Positions 8,684 to 17,760 of a stretch of DNA of 56,157 bases are shown here, one piece after another (within the stretch, counting starts at the first letter, position 1; the number at the start of each line of letters is the position of its first letter). The notes under the pieces were generated by a model, which saw only the letters and a program-made list of their open reading frames with translations, searched no databases and had not been told where the DNA came from. Source of the DNA: an uncultured Polycyclovorans sp. (lineage in GTDB: Bacteria > Pseudomonadota > Gammaproteobacteria > Nevskiales > Nevskiaceae); assembly GCA_936928855.1 (NCBI GenBank), contig CAKZHZ010000008.1, positions 1 to 56,157 of the forward strand, given 5' to 3'. Position numbers and translations under genes: made by a program.

Positions 8684-9451
8684 TCAGAACCGCCAGCCGA
8701 ACCCGAAGCTGATGTTCGGCCACAACTTGAAGTCGTCGGCTTCCTCGTTGGCGTCATCGACGGCCGTCTGAACCTCACGCTGTACATTGGGATCGTTCGC
8801 CGCATTGACCGACATTCCCGGCGCTCCGCAGGAGAGATCCTGCCCGGCCTCCACGATCGCGGTTCCGCGCGCCGAGAGCGCGGCCTTGGGCGCCCCCGAG
8901 AACATGACCCCGATGTCGAACAGGCCGTAGAAGCCCTTGTCACCGTTCATGTTGCCCCCCCAGCCGATACCCAGGTAGGGCGCGGTGCTTTTCCAGTCGA
9001 TGGCGCCCTGCAGCATCAGCGGATCGTTGGCGTCGCTCCGATAGTTGCAGTCCCCGATCTCGATGGTCCCGCTGTTGTTCTGGGCGTTAAGCCCGATCTC
9101 ATTGCCATTGGACACGAGTCCGGCCGTCACTCGGAAGGTCCCTTTGAAGGGATGCCAGTCCGCCATCACCCCGAAGGAACTGAGATCCAGCTCCGCATCG
9201 TAGGTCGTGCCATCACCGCTGCCACTGTCGTCCTCGTCCTCGAATTCATCGTCATAACTGAAGCCGTGATAGACGCCGCGCAGATTGAAGCGGTCGCCCA
9301 CCGGAACCCCCACTGAAATGCCGAGCCCCATCAGGATCGAGGCATTGAGCGACACCCCCACTGCGCGTGGCGGGCTGATCATCGATTCCGCAGAAGCCAT
9401 CCCCGAGCACGCGACCAACGCGGCAGCCACCGCCACCGGCATCTTGTTCAT
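8684..9451 (-). CDS. Outer-membrane beta-barrel protein, function unknown
   Basis: This is a 255-residue exported protein. A signal peptide (MNKMPVAVAAALVACSGMASAES) is cleaved after ASA at about residue 21. The mature part has alternating beta strands, an acidic Asp/Glu loop at about 70-80 and a C-terminal phenylalanine (FGFGWRF), typical of BamA-recognised barrels. I do not recognise a specific family. The long frame extending upstream to 9733 is not coding, because the signal peptide fixes the start at 9451. It is the last gene of the minus-strand run headed by the aldehyde dehydrogenase, so a substrate-uptake role is possible but unproven. Confidence 0.75.
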   Translation of the reverse strand: MNKMPVAVAAALVACSGMASAESMISPPRAVGVSLNASILMGLGISVGVPVGDRFNLRGVYHGFSYDDEFEDEDDSGSGDGTTYDAELDLSSFGVMADWHPFKGTFRVTAGLVSNGNEIGLNAQNNSGTIEIGDCNYRSDANDPLMLQGAIDWKSTAPYLGIGWGGNMNGDKGFYGLFDIGVMFSGAPKAALSARGTAIVEAGQDLSCGAPGMSVNAANDPNVQREVQTAVDDANEEADDFKLWPNISFGFGWRF

Positions 9452-9543
9452 CTTTGATTCTCCCGTTTCGCCGCCCCCGCGACGGCGTTCTTTCGAGTAT
9501 TGCCGACCCGTCGGACACCGGGCAATCCCCGAAAGGGGGGTGC

Positions 9544-11043
9544 TCAACGCTTGAACACGCTGGTGACCTTGATGATCCCGTTGATCGCAGCGATGGCCGC
9601 ATCCGGCATCTTGATTTCCTTGCCCAGCATCTGGCCGATCATCTTCTTGTACTTGTCGGAATAGGGCGGGAACATCAGGCCGGGATCGCCCAGTGGCGGC
9701 CCCTCTTCGACCACGGCACGCGTGTTGGAGCATTCCAGGAAGCTGAAACGCCCTCCCAAGCGCCCGGTCCCGCTGGCATTCACCCCGCCGAAGGGCAGGT
9801 TCGGGTTGGTGCCGGACTGGATCAGGTTGTGGTTGACCACCGTACTGCCGGAGGTGGTGTGCGTGAGATACCAGTCGATGGCTGCCCGGTCCTTGGCGAA
9901 CACATACAGTCCCAGCGGCTTGGGACGGCGACGGATCGTCGCCAGCACCTCTTCGCGGCGGCTGAAGGGCAGGACACAGAGAATGGGACCGAAGATTTCG
10001 TCCTGCATGATCCGCATGTCCTCGGTGACATCGGTCAGAACGGTCGGGGCAATATAGAGATCGTCCCGATCCGTCTCTCCGCCACAGGCCACCCTGGCGC
10101 CCTTCGCCAGCGCGTCATCGAGCAAGGCCTTGATCCGATCGAAATGTCGCGTGTTGACGATGCGCGGCAGATCGGGTGAAGCCTGGAAGCCCTTGCCGTC
10201 GGCGTTGTAGAGCGCGTGCATCGCCTTGCCAAGCGCCTCGACGAAAGGCTGCTGCACCGATGCCTCCACCAGCGCATAGTCCGGGGCCAGGCAGACCTGT
10301 CCGCAGTTGGCCACCCGCCCCCAGGCGATCTTGCGTGCCGCATCGGGGAGGTCGGCCGAGGCATCGATGATGGTCGGGTTCTTGCCGCCCATCTCCAGCG
10401 TAATCGAAGCGAAATACTCGGCTGCCGCCCGCATCACCAGACGCCCCACGGCGTGCCCCCCAATGAAGAAGATGTGATTGAACGGCAGCTTGAGCAGTTC
10501 CCCCGCTACCTCGGGGCCGCCCTGCACCACGGCGAACTCGTCTTCCGGGAACACGCTGGCGACGATATCCGCCAGCACCTGTGCCGACTTCGGCGCCAGC
10601 TCAGAGGGCTTCAGCAGCATGGTGTTGCCCGCCGCGATCGCGCCCATCAGCGGCACCAGGCCGATGGCGACCGGGGCATTCCAGGTGGCGAGGTTGAGCA
10701 CCACACCCTTGGGCTCGTACTGCACATAGCTCTTCTTGCCCAGACTCATCAGCGAGCCCTTCACCGGATGGCGTCCCATCCAGTTCTTCAGGTTGCGGGC
10801 AATGAACTCGCCTTCGGTCTTCACCATCAGCAGTTGGGCATCGATGTCGGTTTCGTTGAGGCGCAGCTCCGCCCGTCCCGCTTCGATGATGGCCGGACGT
10901 GCGTCAATCACCGCCTTCACCAGGCGCCGCAGCTTGTCGGCGCGCTGTTCCGCCGTGGTGGTGATCAGCGCCGGGGCCCTGGCCGCCAGGCGCTCGAACA
11001 GGGAGGACAGCTGCGCGTCGTCGGATTTCAGTACGGCGTTCAT
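9544..11043 (-). CDS. Aldehyde dehydrogenase (coniferyl-aldehyde-dehydrogenase-like)
   Basis: This NAD(P)-dependent ALDH oxidises an aldehyde to the acid. The 499 residues include the ALDH catalytic pair Glu217 (TLEMGGKNP) and Cys251 (NCGQVCLAPDY), and the cofactor segment FFIGGHAVG. The C-terminal portion PFGGVNASGTGR matches the compact class-3/CalB-type branch rather than betaine ALDH. It ends with an atypical ~40-residue helical tail rich in Lys and Met. It is 4 bp from the upstream SDR gene, so an alcohol-to-aldehyde-to-acid sequence encoded by neighbouring genes is plausible. Confidence 0.9.
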   Translation of the reverse strand: MNAVLKSDDAQLSSLFERLAARAPALITTTAEQRADKLRRLVKAVIDARPAIIEAGRAELRLNETDIDAQLLMVKTEGEFIARNLKNWMGRHPVKGSLMSLGKKSYVQYEPKGVVLNLATWNAPVAIGLVPLMGAIAAGNTMLLKPSELAPKSAQVLADIVASVFPEDEFAVVQGGPEVAGELLKLPFNHIFFIGGHAVGRLVMRAAAEYFASITLEMGGKNPTIIDASADLPDAARKIAWGRVANCGQVCLAPDYALVEASVQQPFVEALGKAMHALYNADGKGFQASPDLPRIVNTRHFDRIKALLDDALAKGARVACGGETDRDDLYIAPTVLTDVTEDMRIMQDEIFGPILCVLPFSRREEVLATIRRRPKPLGLYVFAKDRAAIDWYLTHTTSGSTVVNHNLIQSGTNPNLPFGGVNASGTGRLGGRFSFLECSNTRAVVEEGPPLGDPGLMFPPYSDKYKKMIGQMLGKEIKMPDAAIAAINGIIKVTSVFKR

Positions 11044-11047
11044 GGGT

Positions 11048-11914
11048 TCAACCTTTGTGCGACGGGATCTTGAAGCTCATGCGCATCATGCTTTCCAACT
11101 GGCTGTCGGACAGCAGGCGCCGCATCACGCCCATCGGTTTGACGTCCTTGCCGAGGTATTCCATCGGCTTCCACTTCTTCTTCTTCAGAATGTCCAGCGT
11201 GCCGGCCAGGGCCTGCTCCGGCGTGCTGCCGGTTTTTTCCAGCATGTCCGGCAGCACCTGCATCATCACGTGGCCCAGCGGCGGGCCGTAGACCGCCTGA
11301 ATCTCCGCGGGTTGTGCGGCCCAGCTCTTCTTGGTGTTTTCGTGCGCGTTGGCCGACATCCCGGTCAGCACCCCACCGGGAATGATCGAGGTCACCTGGA
11401 TCCCGAACGGCGCCAGTTCATGCCGCAGGGTCAGCGTCATGCCGTGGATGGCGTGCTTGGTCATGTTGTAGATGCCAGCGCCGACCGGATTGGCGAGGAT
11501 GGCGCCGGAACTGTAGTTGGCGATGCGCGCACCCGGCGCGTTCTTCCGCAGCAGCGGCAGAAAGGCCTGGATCACCCGCAGCTGCCCGAAGGTGTTGATG
11601 TGAAACAGCCGGTCGGCCGCCTCCAGATCCGCTCCTTCCAGCACGCCCACCGCCACGTTGGCCACACCCGCCACGTTCATCAGCAGGTCGAGGCCACCGC
11701 CATCGAGCGCTGCAGTCACCTGCCGCGCACTCTCGGCAACCGAGTCCGTCCGGGACACGTCCTGCTCGATCACTGTGACGTTGCCCTCACTGCGGAGGTC
11801 GGTCGGGGCGCCTGGCAGCACGCCGGCAAAGACCCGCCAGCCATCCCCTGACAGGGCCTTCACCAGCAGATTGGCCTGACCGACATTGGCGCCGGTGATG
11901 AATGCCGTTTTCAC
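11048..11914 (-). CDS. SDR family NAD(P)-dependent oxidoreductase
   Basis: This short-chain dehydrogenase/reductase has 288 residues. The Rossmann motif TGANVGQ is at residues 7-13 (one glycine short of the classic TGxxxGxG), NVAG stands in place of NNAG, and the catalytic serine and YNMTK pair lie in the middle. A basic C-terminal extension of ~50 residues is unlike minimal SDRs. The start is GTG at 11914, preceded by a GGGGGAG ribosome binding site. It lies immediately upstream of the aldehyde dehydrogenase and probably oxidises an alcohol intermediate; its substrate is unknown. Confidence 0.88.
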   Translation of the reverse strand: MKTAFITGANVGQANLLVKALSGDGWRVFAGVLPGAPTDLRSEGNVTVIEQDVSRTDSVAESARQVTAALDGGGLDLLMNVAGVANVAVGVLEGADLEAADRLFHINTFGQLRVIQAFLPLLRKNAPGARIANYSSGAILANPVGAGIYNMTKHAIHGMTLTLRHELAPFGIQVTSIIPGGVLTGMSANAHENTKKSWAAQPAEIQAVYGPPLGHVMMQVLPDMLEKTGSTPEQALAGTLDILKKKKWKPMEYLGKDVKPMGVMRRLLSDSQLESMMRMSFKIPSHKG

Positions 11915-11936
11915 GCGTCCACTCCCCCAAAGAAGG

Positions 11937-11957
11937 GGGGCGGCCAGCAGCCGCCCC
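11937..11957 (-). terminator. GC-rich hairpin between the DUF1329 and SDR genes (possible terminator or attenuator)
   Basis: An 8-bp stem (GGGGCGGC and GCCGCCCC, 5-base loop) is followed on the minus strand by CCTTCTTT. The T-tract is interrupted, so termination may be partial. Confidence 0.5.
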
Positions 11958-11978
11958 GGTTTCGCGCCATCCGCGCCG

Positions 11979-13346
11979 TCAGTGCCCGCCGCGCGCCGCA
12001 GCCTGCGGGCTGAACATGGCCGGTGTCAGCGGCACATTCACGCGCCACCAGTCATCACCACGCTCATTGACCAGATAGCCGGCCTCGTAAGCCTTGGCCG
12101 TGAGGTCGTGATAGATCGAGGCGCCACGATGGAAGGTGGACGACTCCTGCGAGTAGAAGTAGTTGACGAACGCGACGCGCCACAACTCACCGCGCGCGTC
12201 ATAGTTGTCAGCCCACAGGGCGATCCACGTGTCTTCGTCGGCATACAGCCGGCGCTTGCTGTACACATGGCGCATGCCGTCTTTCAGATATCCCTCAACA
12301 ATCCAGACGCGGTGCAACTCATAGCGCACGTAGTCCGGATTGACCGTGTTGGGGGTGATCAACTCGTCATAGCTGACGCTGGGGTCGTTGATCTTGAAGT
12401 TGTGATACGGCACGTACATTTCGGTCTCGCCGACCAGCTTCCACGTGTAGCGCTCCGGCGAACCGTTGAACACGTAGTCGTCATCCACCGTCCGCATACC
12501 GGCCGGCGGCACCGGGTAGTCACAGCAGACCTCAGGCGCCTGACGGACGCGCCGGATGCCAGGCTGGTACTGCCAGGACTGGGTTGCATCGTTGGCGAAG
12601 TTGTTCGGCTGATAGCCGACCGCCACGAACCCCTTGTCACGCTCGGGCAGCTGGTAGCCGGTATAGAAGTAGGCGTTGATCTTGTCGGTGAATGAACGGC
12701 GCTCCTTGGGATCGTTCATCAGGTTCATGGTCATGAACTTGTTGCGACCCCAGGCAATGCTGCCATTGGCATAGACGTTGGCAATATCGGTGACTGCCTT
12801 TTCCGTCCAGGCGCGATGCGGGTTGATGATGTTCCAGATCGCCTCGAGACCACTGCTGGCGAAGGGGAACGGAATCGCACCACTGACGGCATCCACGCCC
12901 AGACCGTCGTCGACCAGCTTCGCCTGCACCGCATTCTTCTTGACGGTGTCGCACACCCAGGGCTGGAATCCGAAATCGCGATGACTCGGATACACGTTCA
13001 TCTTGTAGGACTCGGGATACTGTTTGAACAGCGCCTTCTGCCCTTCCGTCAGCTTGTCCGCATACTGGGACATGTTCTGCGCGGTGATCGTGAACAGCGG
13101 TTTCTCATCAGCAAACGGCCCGGGCTCATACCCGTGCGGCTTGCTCTGCCCGGGCCACGTCCCCACCCACTTACCGGTGTACTCGGCGACGCCACTGTCG
13201 GAACCAGCCCGCTCAGCGCCCATGCAGGTGAGCTTGTCACCATCGAGTTCGGCCGCCTTGTCGGCGGATACCTGAGCGGCCGCCGGCAATGCCATCACCG
13301 ACAGCCCCATCGCCAGCACACCCAGCGCACTGCGCATTGCCTTCAT
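11979..13346 (-). CDS. DUF1329 domain-containing exported protein
   Basis: This is a 455-residue protein with a clear signal peptide (cleavage after AAAQ, about residue 25). The remainder is the DUF1329 domain, with the family's aromatic-rich segments such as RYELHRVWIVEGYLK and YADEDTWIALWADNYD. DUF1329 proteins occur near RND exporters, YCF48-like propellers and hydrophobic-substrate degradation genes in gammaproteobacteria. They are thought to act at the outer membrane, with a fold likened to lipoprotein-carrier proteins. Four cysteines in the mature part could form disulfides. ATG at 13346 has a strong GAGGAGGAG ribosome binding site. An RND/YCF48 pair sits 23 kb away in this window. Confidence 0.9.
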   Translation of the reverse strand: MKAMRSALGVLAMGLSVMALPAAAQVSADKAAELDGDKLTCMGAERAGSDSGVAEYTGKWVGTWPGQSKPHGYEPGPFADEKPLFTITAQNMSQYADKLTEGQKALFKQYPESYKMNVYPSHRDFGFQPWVCDTVKKNAVQAKLVDDGLGVDAVSGAIPFPFASSGLEAIWNIINPHRAWTEKAVTDIANVYANGSIAWGRNKFMTMNLMNDPKERRSFTDKINAYFYTGYQLPERDKGFVAVGYQPNNFANDATQSWQYQPGIRRVRQAPEVCCDYPVPPAGMRTVDDDYVFNGSPERYTWKLVGETEMYVPYHNFKINDPSVSYDELITPNTVNPDYVRYELHRVWIVEGYLKDGMRHVYSKRRLYADEDTWIALWADNYDARGELWRVAFVNYFYSQESSTFHRGASIYHDLTAKAYEAGYLVNERGDDWWRVNVPLTPAMFSPQAAARGGH

Positions 13347-13454
13347 TTTGAACTCTCCTCCTCAAACCTCGTGTGAACTGCGAATACCGGCGTTGTCTGC
13401 GGACGTTGGCAAAGCCTCTGACGGGCGTCATCCTCCGCACGGACGAGACCCGCG

Positions 13455-13778
13455 TCAGACCGGCGGCGCGATCTCCAGCCGCAGCCCGTCCAGACTGTCG
13501 TCGATGGCGATCTGACAGGACAGCCGTGAACTCGGACGCAGCTCGACGAAATCGCTGATCGCCTCAAGCATTGCGGCTTCATCCTCGCCCTTGGGTGGCA
13601 AGCGGTCGGCCCAGGAGGGGTCGACGTAGACGTGACAGGTGCCGCAGGACATCGCGCCCCCGCAGGTACCCTCGATGCCGGTATCTGCATCCCTCAGCGT
13701 ATCCATCAACGCGCATCCGGACGGCGCCGCCAGACGTTGCTCCGTCCCATCCCGTCCCGTCACCACCACATCAGCCAT
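13455..13778 (-). CDS. Adrenodoxin-type [2Fe-2S] ferredoxin
   Basis: This 107-residue electron carrier has the adrenodoxin-type cluster signature CGGAMSCGTC plus a fourth cysteine in SRLSCQI. Such ferredoxins feed Rieske oxygenases or cytochromes P450. It sits directly downstream of the Rieske oxygenase gene, though a strong terminator separates them. The start has a GAGGAT ribosome binding site. No dedicated ferredoxin reductase is seen in the window. Confidence 0.92.
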   Translation of the reverse strand: MADVVVTGRDGTEQRLAAPSGCALMDTLRDADTGIEGTCGGAMSCGTCHVYVDPSWADRLPPKGEDEAAMLEAISDFVELRPSSRLSCQIAIDDSLDGLRLEIAPPV

Positions 13779-13790
13779 TTGCCATCCTCA

Positions 13791-13832
13791 GAAAATAAAA
13801 CTGCGCCCGTTCCGTCCAGGAGCCGGGCGCAG
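13791..13832 (-). terminator. Rho-independent terminator after the Rieske oxygenase gene
   Basis: On the minus strand, the 9-bp stem CTGCGCCCG/CGGGCGCAG is followed by TTTTATTTT. It ends the oxygenase transcript 20 bp beyond its stop, so the ferredoxin gene beyond it needs read-through or its own promoter. Confidence 0.9.
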
Positions 13833-13851
13833 GGTGTGGGTTTACTGCCGC

Positions 13852-14862
13852 TCAGATCTTGTCCGAGGCCTCATGCCCGGGGTAGAACTGCTTGAACCAC
13901 TTGCGGAACGGCAGCACCGGCCCGTCACCATCACAAAGCAAGGGGTTCGGGCGGTACTTCTTGTTGTTCCAGACAATGAAGTCAACGCTTTCGAAGCCGG
14001 CGCTTTCCTCGCCTTCCGCAGCGCCGATCATGTGGTCGATGACCTTCTTCGATGCGTGCAGTTCCTGGGTGCCCTCGTCGTAGTCAACGTGGCGGAACGA
14101 CATGTTCATCTGCGTCTTTTCAAGACTGATCGGCACCGAATAGGAAATCATCGTCGCGGTAATGCCGTGCTGGTTGAAACGCATCACGTTCAGCCCCGGC
14201 CCGTAGGCCGTGCCGACGATGTACCCCTGGCCGATGTCCAGATGCATGACCGGGCCGTCGTACTTGGCGCTGACCGGAGGAATGCCGGGCGCTCCGTGGA
14301 GGAACTTCAGGTGGGCCACATCCACCCCGTTCTCGGCGATCTCCTGGATGCAGGTGTCCGCCGTCCAGGACCCGCGACGGTTGCCGGCGTAGCCGGTGGC
14401 ATCTTCCATCTCGGGGATGTAGGGCAGCTCGAAGCTGGGCGGCTCGCACTGCGGGTGATACCACGCCCACAGCATGCCGTACTTCTCCACCATCGGCAGG
14501 GTGCGCAGGATCGCCTGCTTCTTGGCGATCGGCGGCATGATCTTGGCGTAGGGAATGTTCTTGCACCAGCCGGCCGTGTCGTATTCCCAGTGGTGGAACG
14601 GACAACGCAGATGCTCGCCGCAGACCGAGCCGCCGTGCCCCATGTGGGCACCGAGGTGCGGGCAGTACGGATCAGACATGCCCGGCTTGCCGGACTCGGT
14701 GCGGAACAGCACCCACTCCTGGTCGAACACGAACACATTGCGCAGTTCACCCGGCTTCAGGCTTTCCGCGTAGTCGATGAAGAACCAACCCACCGGGATT
14801 GGGAACGGGCAGCGCTCCAGGCTCTGTGATTCGAGCAACTGCTTCAGATTGATATCACCCAT
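13852..14862 (-). CDS. Rieske non-heme iron oxygenase (KshA / DAF-36-like)
   Basis: This is the terminal oxygenase of a Rieske system. The 336 residues carry the Rieske cluster ligands Cys67, His69, Cys87 and His90, and the mononuclear-iron motif DVAHLKFLH (Asp181, His184, His189). The overall layout and the C-terminal segment ending LLCDGDGPVLPFRKW resemble 3-ketosteroid 9-alpha-hydroxylase and the cholesterol 7-desaturase (DAF-36/Neverland) group, rather than aromatic-ring dioxygenases. ATG at 14862 is chosen for its AGGAGGAG ribosome binding site; an upstream in-frame ATG at 14901 is less likely. The substrate is inferred to be a steroid or similar polycycle. Confidence 0.88.
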   Translation of the reverse strand: MGDINLKQLLESQSLERCPFPIPVGWFFIDYAESLKPGELRNVFVFDQEWVLFRTESGKPGMSDPYCPHLGAHMGHGGSVCGEHLRCPFHHWEYDTAGWCKNIPYAKIMPPIAKKQAILRTLPMVEKYGMLWAWYHPQCEPPSFELPYIPEMEDATGYAGNRRGSWTADTCIQEIAENGVDVAHLKFLHGAPGIPPVSAKYDGPVMHLDIGQGYIVGTAYGPGLNVMRFNQHGITATMISYSVPISLEKTQMNMSFRHVDYDEGTQELHASKKVIDHMIGAAEGEESAGFESVDFIVWNNKKYRPNPLLCDGDGPVLPFRKWFKQFYPGHEASDKI

Positions 14863-14955
14863 TGCTGACGACTCCTCCTGCTGCTGGCGACCGGTGGACA
14901 CGCGGGTCCTCCGGGGTGTAGGCCTCGATCATGCGCTGTCTTGCGCACCCCCTGC

Positions 14956-16392
14956 CTACTCCATAGAGGTGAAATCGACGCCGGATTCGCCGGGCAACAG
15001 TGATCGCCCGCGCTGCCACACCCGCTGCGGCCGCACCGCGCCCAGATCCGCCCGCAGCGCCGCCCACGGCGCTGGCAGCAGGCACAGGTCCGCCGGCATT
15101 CCGACCGCCACCCGGCGCGCACGCGCCGGCGCGTCCAGCGACCCCAGATACCCGGCCAGCGCCGCCTCCGGACTCAGCGCTTCGTCCGGCCCGAGGACCG
15201 CCCCGCTGTCGGTCTGCCGGGTGACCGCAGCCTGCATGCCCTGCCAGGGGTCCGGACTGCCGTAGGGGGCATCACTGCTCAGCGCCAGGCCAATGCCGGC
15301 GTCGACCAGCCCCTGCAAGCGGTACAGCCAGGGCTGATCGGCCTCCGGCACCGTCGCCCGGTAACGATCCCCGCGGGTGCGGATGAAGCCGGGCTGGGTC
15401 ACCACCGTCACGGCGCTGGCCGCCAGCATCGCGGCGACCGCCGGAGACACCAGCGCTGCGTGCTCGATCCGGTCCCGTGCTCCCCCGCCGGCCGCCTCCA
15501 GCGCCCCCAGCGCAAACACCAGTTCCGCTTCGGTCACACAGTGAAAGGCCGCCCCGCGGCCCGCCGCATGCGCTGCACGGATCGCCGCCGCCACCGCCGG
15601 CAGCGGCGGCAGGTCCTGTTCATGAAGGTGGAACTTGCGGGCCCCCAGCCGCAGCCCGGGCTGCGCCGGGAGCGCCTGGTTGAGGCTGTCATCCCCCATC
15701 ACCATCACCTGCTGCAACAGGCTGCCGTCCGCCCGCGCCTGCGCCAGCGCCGCCCAGGTGTCGCGATTGTTGGCATGGCCGGTATCGGTGACCGCAGTCA
15801 CGCCCCAGTCCGCCAGCTGACGGCTGAGCCGCGCCAGCGACGGGCGCCGCCCGCCCAGACGGGCGCGCAGCCAGTCGTCGGCATCAAGAAAACGGCCGTT
15901 GGGGCGCCCCCCGATGCGCTCGGCCGGCGCCTCCTCCGGCAGCGCACCCACCCGCTCCAGGGCCGCCGAGTTGAGCACCCAGAGCCGCCCGGTGCGATGC
16001 TGCAAGCGCACGGGCCGATGCGGCAGCAAGGCATCCAGATGCTCGCGCTGCAATGGCCGTCCATCGCCGGTCACCACATCGTCGAAACCGATGCCGCGCA
16101 CCATGTCGCCGGCCGGCAGCGCCGCATCGGCCGCCCGCAGGGCGGCGCCCAGCGTGCCCAGGGAGGTCACCGCCGGGGGCGCGCAATCCACCGAGGCCTG
16201 CGCCGCGGCGGTGGCAAACAGATGCAGATGATGGTCCCGCAGGGCCGGGATCAGGGCTGCGCCGGCGGCCTGCACTTCCGGCTCGCCGGTCTCGCGGGAC
16301 AGGTGCGCTGCCACGTCCACCACCACCCCGTCACGCACCCGCACGTCGGCGCGGCGCGCACCGAAGTCGAGCTCGGCGTCACGGATCAGCAT
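14956..16392 (-). CDS. Amidohydrolase family protein (YtcJ-like, amidohydrolase 3)
   Basis: This is a metal-dependent hydrolase of the amidohydrolase superfamily with 478 residues. The first metal motif HxH appears in DHHLHLF, the middle ligands in KFHLHEQ and AFHCVTE, and the conserved aspartate in SSDAPYG. The N-terminal ~50 residues form the usual beta-sandwich. It overlaps the CoA-transferase start-stop region by 7 bases and lies in the same transcription direction. Its place among CoA-ester genes suggests hydrolysis of an amide, lactone or cyclic ketone intermediate; the real substrate cannot be read from sequence. Confidence 0.85.
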   Translation of the reverse strand: MLIRDAELDFGARRADVRVRDGVVVDVAAHLSRETGEPEVQAAGAALIPALRDHHLHLFATAAAQASVDCAPPAVTSLGTLGAALRAADAALPAGDMVRGIGFDDVVTGDGRPLQREHLDALLPHRPVRLQHRTGRLWVLNSAALERVGALPEEAPAERIGGRPNGRFLDADDWLRARLGGRRPSLARLSRQLADWGVTAVTDTGHANNRDTWAALAQARADGSLLQQVMVMGDDSLNQALPAQPGLRLGARKFHLHEQDLPPLPAVAAAIRAAHAAGRGAAFHCVTEAELVFALGALEAAGGGARDRIEHAALVSPAVAAMLAASAVTVVTQPGFIRTRGDRYRATVPEADQPWLYRLQGLVDAGIGLALSSDAPYGSPDPWQGMQAAVTRQTDSGAVLGPDEALSPEAALAGYLGSLDAPARARRVAVGMPADLCLLPAPWAALRADLGAVRPQRVWQRGRSLLPGESGVDFTSME

Positions 16393-17726
16393 GCCCAGCG
16401 CGCCCGGATGACATCGGTATCCGCGCCCAGCCCACCGGCGATGGCGGTGGGCGGCAAGGCCTGGGGCAAGGTCGCCATCCCGCCGTGTTCCGCCCAGTCA
16501 CGATGCCGGGCACGGCGCGCATCGGCCGTCGGCGGCAATTCGTGCCGCAACACCGTGTTCACCGTGCCCGCCAGCGACAGCGACAGCAGCCGCCCGCCGC
16601 CCAGACGCCAGGCCGACCAGGCCGCCAGCGCGGCATGCAGGCCGGTCAGTGGATCGGCGATGGCATCACCGACGAAGGCGCGCGTACCGGTGGTCTCGTG
16701 CAACAGCGCACTGAGGCCGGCCGCGACCCCGGCGTCATCCCCGAACGCCACCCAGTCGCCCTGCGGATCCGCTCGCCCATACCCACTGAGACTCACCCAG
16801 ACACGGCCGGCCCGCGCCGCCAGCCAGTCCTCCGCCACCAGTCCGAGCTGGCGCAGGGCACGTGGTCGCGAGGCTTCAAGAATGAGATCCGCCTGGGCCG
16901 CCAGTGCCTGCAGGCCGGCGCGCCCCTCGGGCGTGGCGAAATCCAGCGCCGCCATGTGCTTGCCGCCATTCAGCCGATCGAAAAAGGCCTTCGGCCCGCG
17001 GCGCGCGCCATCCGGCCGGCCGGTACTTTCGAGCTTGACCACCTCGGCGCCACACCGCCGCAGCAGGTCCCCGCACAGCGGGCCCGCCCACAGGGCAGTG
17101 AGGTCCAGCACCCGCGGCGGCCGTGACGGCGCGTCCGCCGCCGCGCCACCGCCCTGCGCAACACACCACGGCTGCGCCGGGGGCAGAACGTCCGCCGCCA
17201 CGGCCAGCCCCAGCTCGCGCCCGCCGGACACCAGTGCCTCGACCCGCTGCATCGCCACCGCACGCGCCACCGCCGCCCAGTCCTCCGCCGACACCGAAGC
17301 GCCCAGCCAGGCCGGCATCAGGTCCCAGTCCTCGGGACGCGCCAGATTGAGGGCAAGGCCGCCGTCGGCCGCCGTCAGCAGCCGGCAACTGCCGCCCGCC
17401 GACACCGCGCCGGCTCGGCGATGCCCGAAATCCGCCGCCCGCGTGGTCAGCAGCGCGGCGCCGTCCAGGTCGGCCCAGTCGCCCGACGGGGCCAGCGCCT
17501 TCAGGGCTGCGAGCAGCCCATCCGCCGCGGCCGCCAGGGGCGCGATGCAGTGCAGGGGTTCCGCCTCCGGCAGGCCGGTCAGCGCCGTCAAACCACAGTC
17601 CGTCGCGCGCCGGGCCGGATGCCTCGGCGGCAGGTCCAGCGGCAGCAGTGCCTGGCCCAGGTCCCGGAGTCGGGCTTCGGCATAGCGTTGGGCCAGGGTT
17701 TCGGCAGGCAGCGACTCGGGGGACAT
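16386..17726 (-). CDS. CaiB/BaiF family CoA-transferase with rearranged domain order
   Basis: This is a class III CoA-transferase relative of 446 residues. The Rossmann half that normally opens the protein (VLDLTALWAGPLCGDLLRR) begins only at about residue 207. The likely catalytic aspartate follows in FVGDAIADPLTGLHAAL. The first ~200 residues include a stretch (about 130-200) resembling the family's C-terminal domain, with GGLALNLARPEDW and GLAVAADVLPP. The gene thus looks circularly permuted, or is a C-half/N-half fusion. It sits between the SRPBCC and amidohydrolase genes. Whether it transfers CoA or isomerises CoA esters is unknown. Confidence 0.8.
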   Translation of the reverse strand: MSPESLPAETLAQRYAEARLRDLGQALLPLDLPPRHPARRATDCGLTALTGLPEAEPLHCIAPLAAAADGLLAALKALAPSGDWADLDGAALLTTRAADFGHRRAGAVSAGGSCRLLTAADGGLALNLARPEDWDLMPAWLGASVSAEDWAAVARAVAMQRVEALVSGGRELGLAVAADVLPPAQPWCVAQGGGAAADAPSRPPRVLDLTALWAGPLCGDLLRRCGAEVVKLESTGRPDGARRGPKAFFDRLNGGKHMAALDFATPEGRAGLQALAAQADLILEASRPRALRQLGLVAEDWLAARAGRVWVSLSGYGRADPQGDWVAFGDDAGVAAGLSALLHETTGTRAFVGDAIADPLTGLHAALAAWSAWRLGGGRLLSLSLAGTVNTVLRHELPPTADARRARHRDWAEHGGMATLPQALPPTAIAGGLGADTDVIRARWAC

Positions 17727-17760
17727 GCCCCAGTCAACCAGATCGTCGCGGCGCTGGGAA

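Noticed and set aside
15460..17685. 741-codon open frame on the plus strand
   Set aside because: It is antisense to the amidohydrolase and CoA-transferase genes, both of which have intact catalytic motifs; low-complexity Arg/Pro/Ala content.
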